Origin: Streptomyces caeruleatus
Lineage (GTDB): Bacteria > Actinomycetota > Actinomycetes > Streptomycetales > Streptomycetaceae
Reading direction: 5' to 3'
Assembly (NCBI RefSeq): GCF_001514235.1
Contig: NZ_KQ948929.1
Coordinates: forward strand, 600,637 to 664,636
DNA: 64,000 nucleotides
Part shown: positions 44,138 to 52,212 of the stretch, piece after piece
Position numbering within the stretch: the first letter of the stretch is position 1
Layout of the letters: each line of letters opens with the position of its first letter
The notes under the pieces: generated by a model
What the model saw: the letters and a program-made list of their open reading frames with translations, nothing else
Told to the model about the DNA's origin: nothing
Database searches by the model: none
Position numbers and translations under genes: made by a program

Positions 44138-46279
44138 GTGTCCGACGGGCAGACGTCCGCCCAGGCGCCGGCGTCCGCGCGGACGCGGGTGGGCCGGCCG
44201 CTGCTGTCGCTGGCGCTGGCCTCGATGATGGAGGAGGTGGACGCGCACTCCGGTGCCGTATACCTGCTGGCCGCCGACGAGCCCGTACTGGAGATGGCGG
44301 TCATGGCGGGCCTGCCCCGGGCGTTCGCGGCGCCGTGGGAGCGGGTCGGGCTGAGCGCGCCGATCCCGGTCGCGGAGGCGGTGCGGCAGCGGCGGCTCGT
44401 CTGGGTCAGCGGCGAGGAGGACATGGCGGCCCGGTATCCGCGGATCGCCCTCGTCCTGCCCTACCCGTTCGCGCTGGCGGCGCTGCCGGTGGCCACCGAG
44501 TCGAACGCCTACGGCGCGATCTTCGTGACCTGGCCCGGCGCCCACCCCCCGGAGCTGTCGGACCGGGAGCGGGACCATCTGAACGCCGCCTGCCGACGGC
44601 TCGCCGTACGGCTGGAACGTGCCATGGCGCAGAGCCGTCCACCGCTGCCGGAGCCCGATCTGGTCGCCGGGCCGGCGTTCGGCGGCGCGGCCGGCACGCT
44701 CGGCACGGTGGAGGCGGCGCGGATGGTGGCGCGGCTGCCGTACGGGCTGTGCTCGCTCGATCTGTACGGCCGGATCAGCTTCGCCAACCCCGCGGCGGCC
44801 GAGCTGATCGGCGTTCCGGTCAGCCGGCTGCTCGGCAACCAGCTGTGGGCGTCGGTGCCCTGGCTCAACGACCCGGTGTACGAGGACCGCTACCGGGCCG
44901 CGCTGATGAGCCAGCACACCACCTCCTTCGTGGCGTTGCGCCCGCCCGGGGACTGGCTGTCGTTCCGGATCTATCCGAGCACGACCGGTCTGAGCGTGCG
45001 GATCAGCCGGGCCCGCTCGGTGGCGGAGATGGGACGCAGCGGGCCGCGGCCCGACGACCCGCCGGGGCGGCTGGTGACCATCTCCCAGGTGCTCAGCCTG
45101 GCAGGCGCGCTCACCGAGGCGGCGGGTGTGCAGGACGTGGTGCAGCTGGTCGCGGACGAGATCGTGCCGGCCGTCGGCAGCCAGGCGCTGGTCGTCCTGG
45201 GCTCGCGGGCGGGCCGGCTGCATGTGCTGGGCCACCGCGGCTATCCGGATCCGCGGATCGTCGAACGGTTCAACGGGATGCCGCTGACCGAGCAGACCCC
45301 GGGCGCACACGCCCTGACCACCGGCGTCCCCGCGTTCTTCGACTCGTGGCAGGAGCTGGAGCGGCTGTATCCGGTGCGGCACTCGACGCCCGACGGCTTC
45401 GCGGCCTGGGCGTATCTGCCGCTGATCGCCTCGGGGCGGCCGGTGGGCACCTGTGTCCTCGCCTACGCCGAGCCGCATCCGTTCCCGGCGGACGAGCGTG
45501 CGGTGCTGACCAGCCTCGGCGGGCTGATCGCGCAGGCGCTGGAGCGGGCCCAACTCTACGACGCCAAACACCAGTTGGCGCACGGACTCCAGGCCGCCCT
45601 GCTCCCCCACTCGCTGCCGCCACTGGCCGGCGTGGAGGCCGCCGCGCGCTATCTGCCCGCCACCCAGGGCATGGAGATCGGCGGCGACTTCTACGACCTG
45701 GTGCCGACGGAGCAGGGCCTGGCGGCGGCGGTGATCGGCGACGTGCAGGGGCACAACGTGACCGCGGCGGGCCTGATGGGTCAGATCCGTACGGCGGTGC
45801 GGGCGTACACGACCGTGGGTCAGGCGCCGGAGGACGTCATGCGCAGCACCAACCGGCTGCTGCTCGACCTGGGTTCCGACCTGTTCGCCAGCTGTCTGTA
45901 CCTGCGGCTGGATCCGGCGCACGGGAAGGCGGTGATGGCTCGTGCCGGGCATCCGCCGCCGCTGCTGAGACGGCCGGACGGGCGGGTGCGGGTGCTCGAC
46001 CTCGCGGGCGGTCCGCTGCTGGGCATCGACGGCTCGCCCACCTATCCGACGACGGAGGTCGACCTCACGCCGGGCTGTGTGCTCGTCCTCTACACCGACG
46101 GGCTGATCGAGTCCCCGGGCGTCGACATCGAGGACGCGCTCGCCGACCTCGGCCAGTTGCTCACCGAGGCCGGGGAACGGCCGTTGGACGAGCTGGCCGA
46201 TCTGCTCGTCGAGCACAGTGCGGCACGGCGGGAGCGGGTGGACGACGTGGCGCTGCTGCTGTTGCGGGCGCGGGACTGA
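44138..46279 (+). CDS. GAF-PAS-GAF sensor with SpoIIE-type PP2C phosphatase
   Basis: A 713-residue cytosolic signalling protein. Residues about 25-195 form a GAF-like domain (AHSGAVYLLAADEPVLEMAV). Residues 210-310 form a PAS domain (LPYGLCSLDLYGRISFANPA, then AELIGVP). A second GAF follows at 330-495 (QALVVLGSRAGRLHVLGHRG). The SpoIIE phosphatase takes 505-710 (LLPHSLP, GMEIGGDFYDL, VIGDVQGHN, LVLYTDGLIE, DDVALLLL), with the metal-binding Asp residues in place. Such proteins usually dephosphorylate anti-anti-sigma factors; no kinase-type ATPase domain is attached. GTG at 44138 is chosen because of GGAGGAGG upstream. Confidence 0.88.
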   Translation: MSDGQTSAQAPASARTRVGRPLLSLALASMMEEVDAHSGAVYLLAADEPVLEMAVMAGLPRAFAAPWERVGLSAPIPVAEAVRQRRLVWVSGEEDMAARYPRIALVLPYPFALAALPVATESNAYGAIFVTWPGAHPPELSDRERDHLNAACRRLAVRLERAMAQSRPPLPEPDLVAGPAFGGAAGTLGTVEAARMVARLPYGLCSLDLYGRISFANPAAAELIGVPVSRLLGNQLWASVPWLNDPVYEDRYRAALMSQHTTSFVALRPPGDWLSFRIYPSTTGLSVRISRARSVAEMGRSGPRPDDPPGRLVTISQVLSLAGALTEAAGVQDVVQLVADEIVPAVGSQALVVLGSRAGRLHVLGHRGYPDPRIVERFNGMPLTEQTPGAHALTTGVPAFFDSWQELERLYPVRHSTPDGFAAWAYLPLIASGRPVGTCVLAYAEPHPFPADERAVLTSLGGLIAQALERAQLYDAKHQLAHGLQAALLPHSLPPLAGVEAAARYLPATQGMEIGGDFYDLVPTEQGLAAAVIGDVQGHNVTAAGLMGQIRTAVRAYTTVGQAPEDVMRSTNRLLLDLGSDLFASCLYLRLDPAHGKAVMARAGHPPPLLRRPDGRVRVLDLAGGPLLGIDGSPTYPTTEVDLTPGCVLVLYTDGLIESPGVDIEDALADLGQLLTEAGERPLDELADLLVEHSAARRERVDDVALLLLRARD

Positions 46280-46297
46280 CGACCCGGGAACGGGAGC

Positions 46298-46327
46298 GGT
46301 CCGACCCTCCCGCCGGAGGGCCGGACC
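46298..46327. terminator. Terminator between convergent genes
   Basis: GGTCCGACCCTCC (46298-46310) pairs with GGAGGGCCGGACC (46315-46327) around a CGCC loop with a single mismatch. It lies 18 bases after the phosphatase stop and ahead of the leftward protease stop at 46382. Confidence 0.85.
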
Positions 46328-46381
46328 ACGTGTGTCCCTACGGATCACTGGGATCCGTGTGTCGGTGTCGGTGTCGGGGCG

Positions 46382-47743
46382 TCAGTTCCCGACGCCGTTG
46401 CCGACGATCTCGCCGAGGCCGTTGCCCGTGCCGTCGGCGTTGCCGCCGCCGACCTCTTCGCCGGCTCCGGCTTCCTGACCGGCTCCGGCTTCCTCACCGG
46501 CTCCCGCCTCTTCACCGGCACCGGCTTCCTCGCCCGCGCCCGCTTCCTCACCGGCACCGGCCTCGTCACCCGCGCCGGCTTCCTCACCGGCACCCGCCTC
46601 GTCACCGGCACCCGCACCGCCGGCGGCGTCGCCGCCGAGGGTCGCGCCGACCGCCTCCAGGGCGGTGGTCACCGGCTGGAAGAAGGTCTCGCCGCCGACC
46701 GTGCAGTCACCGCTGCCGCCGGAGGTGAGGCCGATGGCCAGGCCGTCCTGGGTGAACAGGGAGCCACCGCTGTCGCCGGGCTCGGCGCAGACGTCGGTCT
46801 GGATGAGGCCGGTGACCGTGCCCTCGGGGTAGTTCACGGTGGCGTCCAGGCCGAGGACCTGACCGTCGCTCAGCCCCGTGGTGCTGCCCATCCGGAAGAC
46901 CTGGAGGCCGACCTCGGGGTCCGCGGCCTGGCTGATCGCGAGGGTCTGGTCGCCGAGGTTGACCTCGCTCGGCGCCTCGGTCGCCGGGTCGTCGTACTTG
47001 ACCAGCGCGAAGTCGCCGGCGCCGGGGAAGGTGGCCTGGTCGACGGTGGCGATCGGCTGACCGCCCTCGGCGTCCGACCACTGCTCGGCCGCGACTCCGC
47101 AGTGACCGGCCGTCAGGAAGGCCGGGGTGCCGTCGCCCGCGGTGACGTTGAAGCCCGCGGAGCAGCGTGAACCGCCCGCGAAGATGGCGTCGCCGCCGGA
47201 GAGGAACGTCTTGAAGGTGCCGGCCGACTTCTTGATGGTCGCCATGCCGGAGCCGAGGCTGTCGACGGTCGACTCCAGCTGGTCCCAGTTGTCGCCGGTG
47301 ACCGTGCTGTCGGCGGTGACGAGGATCTTGTTCGTTCTGGGGTCGACCGACCAGGCCGTGCCCGGGATGGTCGCCTCGGACTTCAGGGTCTGCGCGCCGG
47401 ACGCGAGCTCGCTCAGGCTGTTCTCGACCTCGCGGACCTTCGCGCCGGCCTTCTTCGCCTGGACGATCACGTTGTTGTTGTCGCCGGGGATGACGTTGAC
47501 CACGAGCTGCTTGCTCTCGGAGTCGTAGTACGAACCGGCGAAGGCGTCGCCGAGCAGTTCCGAGAGCTGCGAGGCGAGATCCGACGCGTCCGCCGCCTTC
47601 AGGGTCCTGGCGGTCGTGGCTTCGTCCGCCGCACCGTCCTGTGACGCGTTGGCGTTCGGCAGCAGGATCGCGGCCGCTCCGAGCGCCACCACGCCGCCCG
47701 CGGCTATCGCGGCCTTGCGCTTCGGAATTCGCTTGTGACTCAA
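46382..47743 (-). CDS. Secreted streptogrisin-type S1 serine protease with acidic repeat tail
   Basis: A 453-residue exported protease. A signal peptide covers about residues 1-34 (KRKAAIAAGGVVALGAAAIL). A pro-region with alpha-lytic-protease-like features follows to about residue 180 (ELLGDAFAGSYYDSESKQLV). The catalytic domain has H214 in LTAGHC, D244 in GDFALVKYDD and S325 in GDSGGSLF. The C-terminal tail has nine AGAG(E/D/Q)E hexapeptides and a Gly/Asn-rich end, a feature I do not know from standard streptogrisins. TTG at 47743 is taken as start because GGAGG lies nine bases upstream and the signal peptide begins there. A subtilisin-inhibitor-like gene lies 13 kb away. Confidence 0.9.
   Translation of the reverse strand: MSHKRIPKRKAAIAAGGVVALGAAAILLPNANASQDGAADEATTARTLKAADASDLASQLSELLGDAFAGSYYDSESKQLVVNVIPGDNNNVIVQAKKAGAKVREVENSLSELASGAQTLKSEATIPGTAWSVDPRTNKILVTADSTVTGDNWDQLESTVDSLGSGMATIKKSAGTFKTFLSGGDAIFAGGSRCSAGFNVTAGDGTPAFLTAGHCGVAAEQWSDAEGGQPIATVDQATFPGAGDFALVKYDDPATEAPSEVNLGDQTLAISQAADPEVGLQVFRMGSTTGLSDGQVLGLDATVNYPEGTVTGLIQTDVCAEPGDSGGSLFTQDGLAIGLTSGGSGDCTVGGETFFQPVTTALEAVGATLGGDAAGGAGAGDEAGAGEEAGAGDEAGAGEEAGAGEEAGAGEEAGAGEEAGAGQEAGAGEEVGGGNADGTGNGLGEIVGNGVGN
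46454..46615. repeat. 18-bp tandem repeat encoding the protease tail
   Basis: Nine units of 18 bases encode successive AGAG(E/D/Q)E hexapeptides. The units differ at third positions and by GAG/GAC/CAG changes, so the array is not freshly expanded, but length variation between strains would be expected. Confidence 0.88.
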
Positions 47744-47931
47744 ACTTCTCGACCTCCTGGGGGACGGGGTCTGTGCCGCCGTCTCAGCGGCAGCTGTTCG
47801 GGGCGCCTGGTTGGCAGTTGGTACGCACGGGTCGCACGGGGCGTTCAATTCCGTTTGCGCTCGCCTTACTCGAAACACCGAATCGGCCAAGGACCGCGCC
47901 TGAGGTTCCGGCGGCGGGAACAATCCCCCCT

Positions 47932-48345
47932 ATGACGATGACGACCGCCGAAGCCGACAAGATCCTCTCCGCCAACTTCGCCCCCTGGGTCCTCGCCCTC
48001 GGCCTCTGTGTCGAGGCGGTGGAGGACCGGCGCGCGATCTTGCGACTGCCCTGGTCGGACGGGTTGGCGCGGGAGGGCGGCGCCCTGTCGGGGCAGGCGT
48101 TGATGGCGGCGGCCGACACCGCCACCGTGATCGCCGTGTCGGCGGCGCGCGGGGCGTACGGGCCGATGACGACGGTGCAGCAGTCGACGTCGTTCCAGCG
48201 CGCGGTGCTCGGTTCGGATGTCCTGATCGAGGCGGTCGTCACCAAGCTGGGCCGCCGCATGGCGTTCGCCGACATCGCGATGACCGACGAGAGCTCGGGC
48301 GAGATCGCGGCCCGGGCGAGCACGGTGTACGCACTTCTGGGCTGA
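47932..48345 (+). CDS. PaaI-type hotdog-fold thioesterase
   Basis: A 137-residue single hotdog domain. The central helix motif is GGALSGQALMAAADTATVIA, and later strands read TTVQQSTSFQRAVLG and MAFADIAMTDESSGEIAARA, as in PaaI/YigI-like acyl-CoA thioesterases. The catalytic Asn/Asp position is probably the Asp in AAADTA. The substrate is unknown. ATG at 47932 has no clear ribosome site; a second ATG lies six bases later. It is divergent from the secreted protease, with a shared 188-base gap. Confidence 0.85.
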   Translation: MTMTTAEADKILSANFAPWVLALGLCVEAVEDRRAILRLPWSDGLAREGGALSGQALMAAADTATVIAVSAARGAYGPMTTVQQSTSFQRAVLGSDVLIEAVVTKLGRRMAFADIAMTDESSGEIAARASTVYALLG

Positions 48346-48821
48346 CACGATCCGCTACCGATCAGTAACGGTCGGTCGAGAATCCCGAGCGGAATCCAGG
48401 CTCCTGGGAATCTGCACATTCAATACTCAACGAAGTCACCGTGGCCCGAGGTTCTGCACAAGGGAGCTACCGGCGGTCACCCCCTTGAGGCGGGAGTGTC
48501 GGATTCGCCACCGCATCACCCCGAGGGCGGCCGGGCGGAGGCAACAGCCCGTCCGAGCCGATGCTGTGACGCATGTGAAGAAGTCGCCGACGAGACGTGC
48601 GCGCATCTGCACGGATCGATGCCGCCGAGGACAAAGTGCCCTGGTGAGGCCGAAGTTTGATTGGAAGGCCGTACCCGCAGCGTGCTTTGATCCATCGCAC
48701 CGCAGGGGCCGTGTACGGCTTCCGGAAACGGGCGCCGGGTGCCTGCGGTCGCGGCCGTCATCTGTCCCCAGAGGGGGCCGCTCCCCCTTGTGAAATACCC
48801 ATTAGGAAGGGAAGTTCCATC
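48346..48821. other. 476-base region upstream of the double-glycine peptide gene
   Basis: No gene is supported here. It is AT-richer than its surroundings in places and should carry the promoter of the peptide operon. Visible features are ACCGATCAGTAACGGT (ACCG/CGGT dyad) near 48357 and two similar segments, GTTTGATTGG near 48656 and CTTTGATCCA near 48688. TACCCATTAG lies just ahead of the GGAAGG ribosome site. A long 5' leader is possible. Confidence 0.5.
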
Positions 48822-49037
48822 ATGAACTCCACCCCCCAGGTTGCGACCGTCGAGATCTCCGACGCCGAGCTCGACAACGTCTCCGGCGGCCTGCAGGTCA
48901 ACGCCGTGAACGGTGCCCTCGACGCTGTCAACGGCATCGCCCCGGTCTCCGGCCTGGTCGACACGGTCGTCGGCACCGTGGAGGGTGTCACCGGCCTGAA
49001 CACCGCCCCGGTCTCGGGCCTGGTCGCCGGTCTCTGA
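48822..49037 (+). CDS. Double-glycine leader peptide, Cys-free exported precursor
   Basis: A 71-residue precursor. The leader ends in the classical ISDAELDNVSGG at residues 12-23, the signal read by C39-peptidase ABC exporters. The 48-residue core contains only small and aliphatic residues with Asn, Gln, Asp, Glu, Ser and Thr. It has no Cys, aromatic, Lys, Arg or His. Two half-repeats end in APVSGLV (residues about 40-46 and 62-68), and glycines recur about every 4-8 residues. Peptides of this look are often labelled type A2 lanthipeptides, but with no Cys no thioether can form, and no modifying enzyme is adjacent. An AGGAAGGGAAG ribosome site precedes it. The downstream genes encode its likely exporter. 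Confidence 0.85.
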   Translation: MNSTPQVATVEISDAELDNVSGGLQVNAVNGALDAVNGIAPVSGLVDTVVGTVEGVTGLNTAPVSGLVAGL

Positions 49038-49058
49038 TCGCGCCTTTTCGTCACCGCT

Positions 49059-49091
49059 GAGTCCCGGAACCCTTCCCCGGTTCCGGGGCTC
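49059..49091 (+). terminator. Attenuator hairpin after the double-glycine peptide gene
   Basis: GAGTCCCGGAACC (49059-49071) pairs with GGTTCCGGGGCTC (49079-49091) around CTTCCCC, with one mismatch. It lies 21 bases after the peptide stop and 91 before the exporter genes, so it should make the peptide mRNA more abundant than the transporter mRNA. Confidence 0.82.
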
Positions 49092-49182
49092 TTCGGGTGC
49101 CTCGAAACAGACAGGCACCGCCTCGCACCACGACCGGCCCCCGCGCGCCGGTCTCCACTCATCCTCAGGTGAGGCAAGTTCC

Positions 49183-49989
49183 GTGCAGTTCCGCCAACAG
49201 GCCCTCGCCAAGCTCCAGTCACCGGAGGAGCTCGACCTTCCGGTGCGCTTCGCCCGCCCCCAGGGCTGGCTGGTGCTCTCCGTGACGGTGGTCGTCATGG
49301 CCGCCGCCTCCGTGTGGGCGGTGACCGGTTCGGTCGCCTCGACGGTGAGCGCGCCCGCCGTCCTCACCCACGGCCAGGGCAGCTACATCCTCCAGAGCCC
49401 GGTCGCCGGGCAGGTCACCGCGGTCCTCGCCGAGCAGGGCCGGCGGCTCCCGGCGAACGCGCCCGTGCTGAAGGTCCGTACGGCCAAGGGCGAGACGGTC
49501 GTGCGCACGGTCGCCGCGGGCCGGGTCACCGCGCTCGCCGCCACCATCGGCCAGATCATCTCCACCGGCACGAACGTCGCCGCCGTCGAGAAGGTCGCCC
49601 ACGACAAGGACGCGCTGTACGCCACGGTGTACGTGCCCGCCGAGAACGCCGCCTCCATCCCCGACAAGGCCGCGGTCGACCTCACCGTCTCCTCCGTGCC
49701 CACCCAGGAGTACGGCGTCCTGCGCGGCCATGTGAAGTCGGTGGACCGCTCCGCGCAGTCGGCGCAGCAGATCGCCGCGTTCCTCGGCGACAACCAGCTG
49801 GGCGAGCAGTTCACCAAGGACGGCAGGCCGGTGGCCGTACTGGTGAGGCTGGACAAGGAGTCGAGCACCAAGAGCGGCTACAAGTGGTCGTCCGCGGACG
49901 GGCCGCCGTTCTCGCTCACCTCGATGACCATGGCCGAAGCCTCGATCGAGCTGGCCGACGAGCGTCCCGTCGATTGGCTGCTGCCGTGA
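49183..49989 (+). CDS. HlyD-like secretion adaptor of a NHLM-type bacteriocin exporter
   Basis: A 268-residue membrane-anchored protein. One transmembrane helix near residues 28-50 (GWLVLSVTVVVMAAASVWAV) is followed by an extracellular part with two lipoyl-like segments (SPVAGQVTAVLAEQGRRLPA and AAGRVTALAATIGQIISTGT) and a beta-barrel end. NHLM bacteriocin systems use such short HlyD proteins with two ABC proteins. GTG at 49183 follows GTGAGG. The stop overlaps the start of the C39 exporter (GTGA), so they are coupled. Confidence 0.88.
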   Translation: MQFRQQALAKLQSPEELDLPVRFARPQGWLVLSVTVVVMAAASVWAVTGSVASTVSAPAVLTHGQGSYILQSPVAGQVTAVLAEQGRRLPANAPVLKVRTAKGETVVRTVAAGRVTALAATIGQIISTGTNVAAVEKVAHDKDALYATVYVPAENAASIPDKAAVDLTVSSVPTQEYGVLRGHVKSVDRSAQSAQQIAAFLGDNQLGEQFTKDGRPVAVLVRLDKESSTKSGYKWSSADGPPFSLTSMTMAEASIELADERPVDWLLP

Positions 49990-52211
49990 GCACCGCACAG
50001 GAGACCCGCAGCAGCAGGCGCCGGGCCACCCCGCCGAAGCGCCCCGTGCCCAAGGGCAGGTCGAAGACCGTCCGCACGCCGACCGTCCTGCAGATGGAGG
50101 CCGTGGAGTGCGGCGCCGCCTCCCTCGCGATGGTGCTCGGCCACTACGGCCGCCATGTCCCGCTGGAGGAACTGCGCATCGCGTGCGGTGTCTCCCGTGA
50201 CGGCTCGCGCGCCAGCAACCTGCTCAAGGCGGCCCGCAGCTACGGGCTGACGGCCAAGGGCATGCAGATGGACACGGCCGCCCTCGCCGAGGTGAAGACG
50301 CCGGCCGTCCTGTTCTGGGAGTTCAACCACTACGTCGTCTACGACGGCATGGGCCGCCGCTTCGGCCGCCGGGGCGTGTACATCAACGACCCCGCCAAGG
50401 GCCGCCGCTTCGTGCCCATGGAGGACTTCGACGGCAGCTTCACCGGTGTGGTGCTGGTGATGGAGCCCGGCGAGGACTTCAGCAAGGGCGGCCGCAAGCC
50501 GGGTGTGCTCGGCGCGATGCCGGCCCGGCTGCGCGGCACCGCGGGCACGATGCCCGCCGCCGTCCTGGCGAGCCTGCTCCTGGTGGTGGTCGGCGCGGCG
50601 GTGCCCGCGCTGAGCCGCACCTATATCGACATGTTCCTCATCGGCGGCCAGACCTCCCTTCTGGGCGTGCTGTTCGCGTCGATGGGCACCTGCGTCGCGC
50701 TCACCCTCGTACTGACCTGGCTGCAACAGGCGAACCTGCTGCGCGGCCGCATCATCTCCTCCACCCTGTCCAGCGCCCGCTTCCTGCGGCATCTGCTGCG
50801 GCTGCCAGTGACGTTCTTCTCCCAGCGCAGCCCGGCCGACCTGGTGCAGCGCCTCCAGTCGAACGACGCGGTGTCCGAGACCCTGGCCCGCGACCTCGCG
50901 GCGGCGGGCGTGGACGCGGTGGTCGTCGTGCTGTACGCGATCCTCCTCTACACCTACGACCCGCAGCTCACCTTCGTCGGCATCGGCGTCGCCCTGCTGA
51001 ACGTCGTCGCCATGCGCGTCGTGATCCGCCTGCGTGCCACCCGCACCGCCAAGCTCCGCGCGGACAGCGCCCGGCTCACCAACACCGCCTACACCGGTCT
51101 CCAGCTGATCGAGACGATGAAGGCGACCGGCGGCGAGGACGGCTACTTCCGCAAGTGGGCCGGCCAGCACGCCACCACGCTGGAGGAGCAGCAGCGCCTC
51201 GGCGTGCCGAGCGCCTACCTGGGCGTGGTCGCTCCGACGCTCGCCACGCTCAACAGCGCGCTCATCCTCTGGATCGGCGGCATGCGGGCGGTCGAGGGCG
51301 GCATCTCCGTCGGCCTGCTGGTCGCCTTCCAGGCCCTGGTCACCCGGTTCACCGCCCCGATCACCCGGCTCAACGGCGTCGCCGGCCGCATCCAGGATTT
51401 CGCCGCCGACGTGGCCCGGCTGAAGGACGTCGAGAACTTCGAGGCGGACCCGCTCTACGGCCGCCCGGGCAGCGGCGAGTCCACACGCCGCCTCCACGGC
51501 CACGTCGAGCTCCAGAACATCACCTTCGGCTACAGCCCCCTCGACAAGCCCCTGCTGACGGGCTTCGACCTGACCGTCGGCCCCGGCCAGCAGGTCGCCC
51601 TGGTCGGCGGCTCCGGCAGCGGCAAGTCGACGGTGTCCCGGCTGATCTCGGGCCTGTACGCCCCGTGGGAGGGCGTCATCCGCATCGACGACCAGCGCAT
51701 CGAGGACATCCCGCGCGGCGCCCTCGCCGCCTCCGTCTCCTTCGTCGACCAGGAGGTGTTCCTCTTCGAGGGCACCATCCGCGACAACGTGGCGCTGTGG
51801 GACCCCTCGATCCCGGACGACGCGGTGGTGGACGCCCTGCGCGACGCGGCGCTCTACGACGTGGTGATGCGCCGCCCCGGCGGCATCCACAGCAAGGTCG
51901 AGCAGGACGGCCGCAACTTCTCCGGCGGGCAGCGCCAGCGTCTGGAGATCGCGCGGGCCCTGGTGCGACGCCCCAGCATCCTGGTCCTCGACGAGGTGAC
52001 CAGCGCGCTGGACGCCGAGACCGAGCAGATCGTGATGGACAACCTGCGCAAGCGCGGCTGTGCCTGTGTGGTGATCGCGCACCGGCTCAGCACCGTGCGC
52101 GACAGCGACGAGATCGTCGTACTGCAGCACGGCACGATCGTCGAACGCGGGCGGCACGAGGAGCTGGTGGCGCGCGGTGGCGCGTACGCGGCGCTGGTCA
52201 AGGAGCGGTGA
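49986..52211 (+). CDS. C39-peptidase ABC exporter (NHLM-type bacteriocin exporter)
   Basis: A 741-residue fused peptidase, membrane domain and ATPase. The C39 domain has the catalytic C42 in MEAVECGAASLAM, H115 in FNHYVVYDG and D135 in INDPAKG, all intact, so it should cut after the GG of the upstream peptide leader during export. Five to six membrane segments follow (about 175-430). The ATPase has GGSGSGKST near 541-549, FSGGQRQR, LVLDEVTSALD and the AHRLSTVRDSD switch. It is coupled to the HlyD gene before it and lies one base ahead of the second ABC gene. Confidence 0.95.
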   Translation: MSTAQETRSSRRRATPPKRPVPKGRSKTVRTPTVLQMEAVECGAASLAMVLGHYGRHVPLEELRIACGVSRDGSRASNLLKAARSYGLTAKGMQMDTAALAEVKTPAVLFWEFNHYVVYDGMGRRFGRRGVYINDPAKGRRFVPMEDFDGSFTGVVLVMEPGEDFSKGGRKPGVLGAMPARLRGTAGTMPAAVLASLLLVVVGAAVPALSRTYIDMFLIGGQTSLLGVLFASMGTCVALTLVLTWLQQANLLRGRIISSTLSSARFLRHLLRLPVTFFSQRSPADLVQRLQSNDAVSETLARDLAAAGVDAVVVVLYAILLYTYDPQLTFVGIGVALLNVVAMRVVIRLRATRTAKLRADSARLTNTAYTGLQLIETMKATGGEDGYFRKWAGQHATTLEEQQRLGVPSAYLGVVAPTLATLNSALILWIGGMRAVEGGISVGLLVAFQALVTRFTAPITRLNGVAGRIQDFAADVARLKDVENFEADPLYGRPGSGESTRRLHGHVELQNITFGYSPLDKPLLTGFDLTVGPGQQVALVGGSGSGKSTVSRLISGLYAPWEGVIRIDDQRIEDIPRGALAASVSFVDQEVFLFEGTIRDNVALWDPSIPDDAVVDALRDAALYDVVMRRPGGIHSKVEQDGRNFSGGQRQRLEIARALVRRPSILVLDEVTSALDAETEQIVMDNLRKRGCACVVIAHRLSTVRDSDEIVVLQHGTIVERGRHEELVARGGAYAALVKER

Positions 52212-52212
52212 G

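Noticed and set aside
48822..49037. Calling the double-glycine peptide a lanthipeptide
   Set aside because: The core has no cysteine and there is no LanM, LanB or LanKC gene in its operon; ramC has its own precursor with the correct leader.
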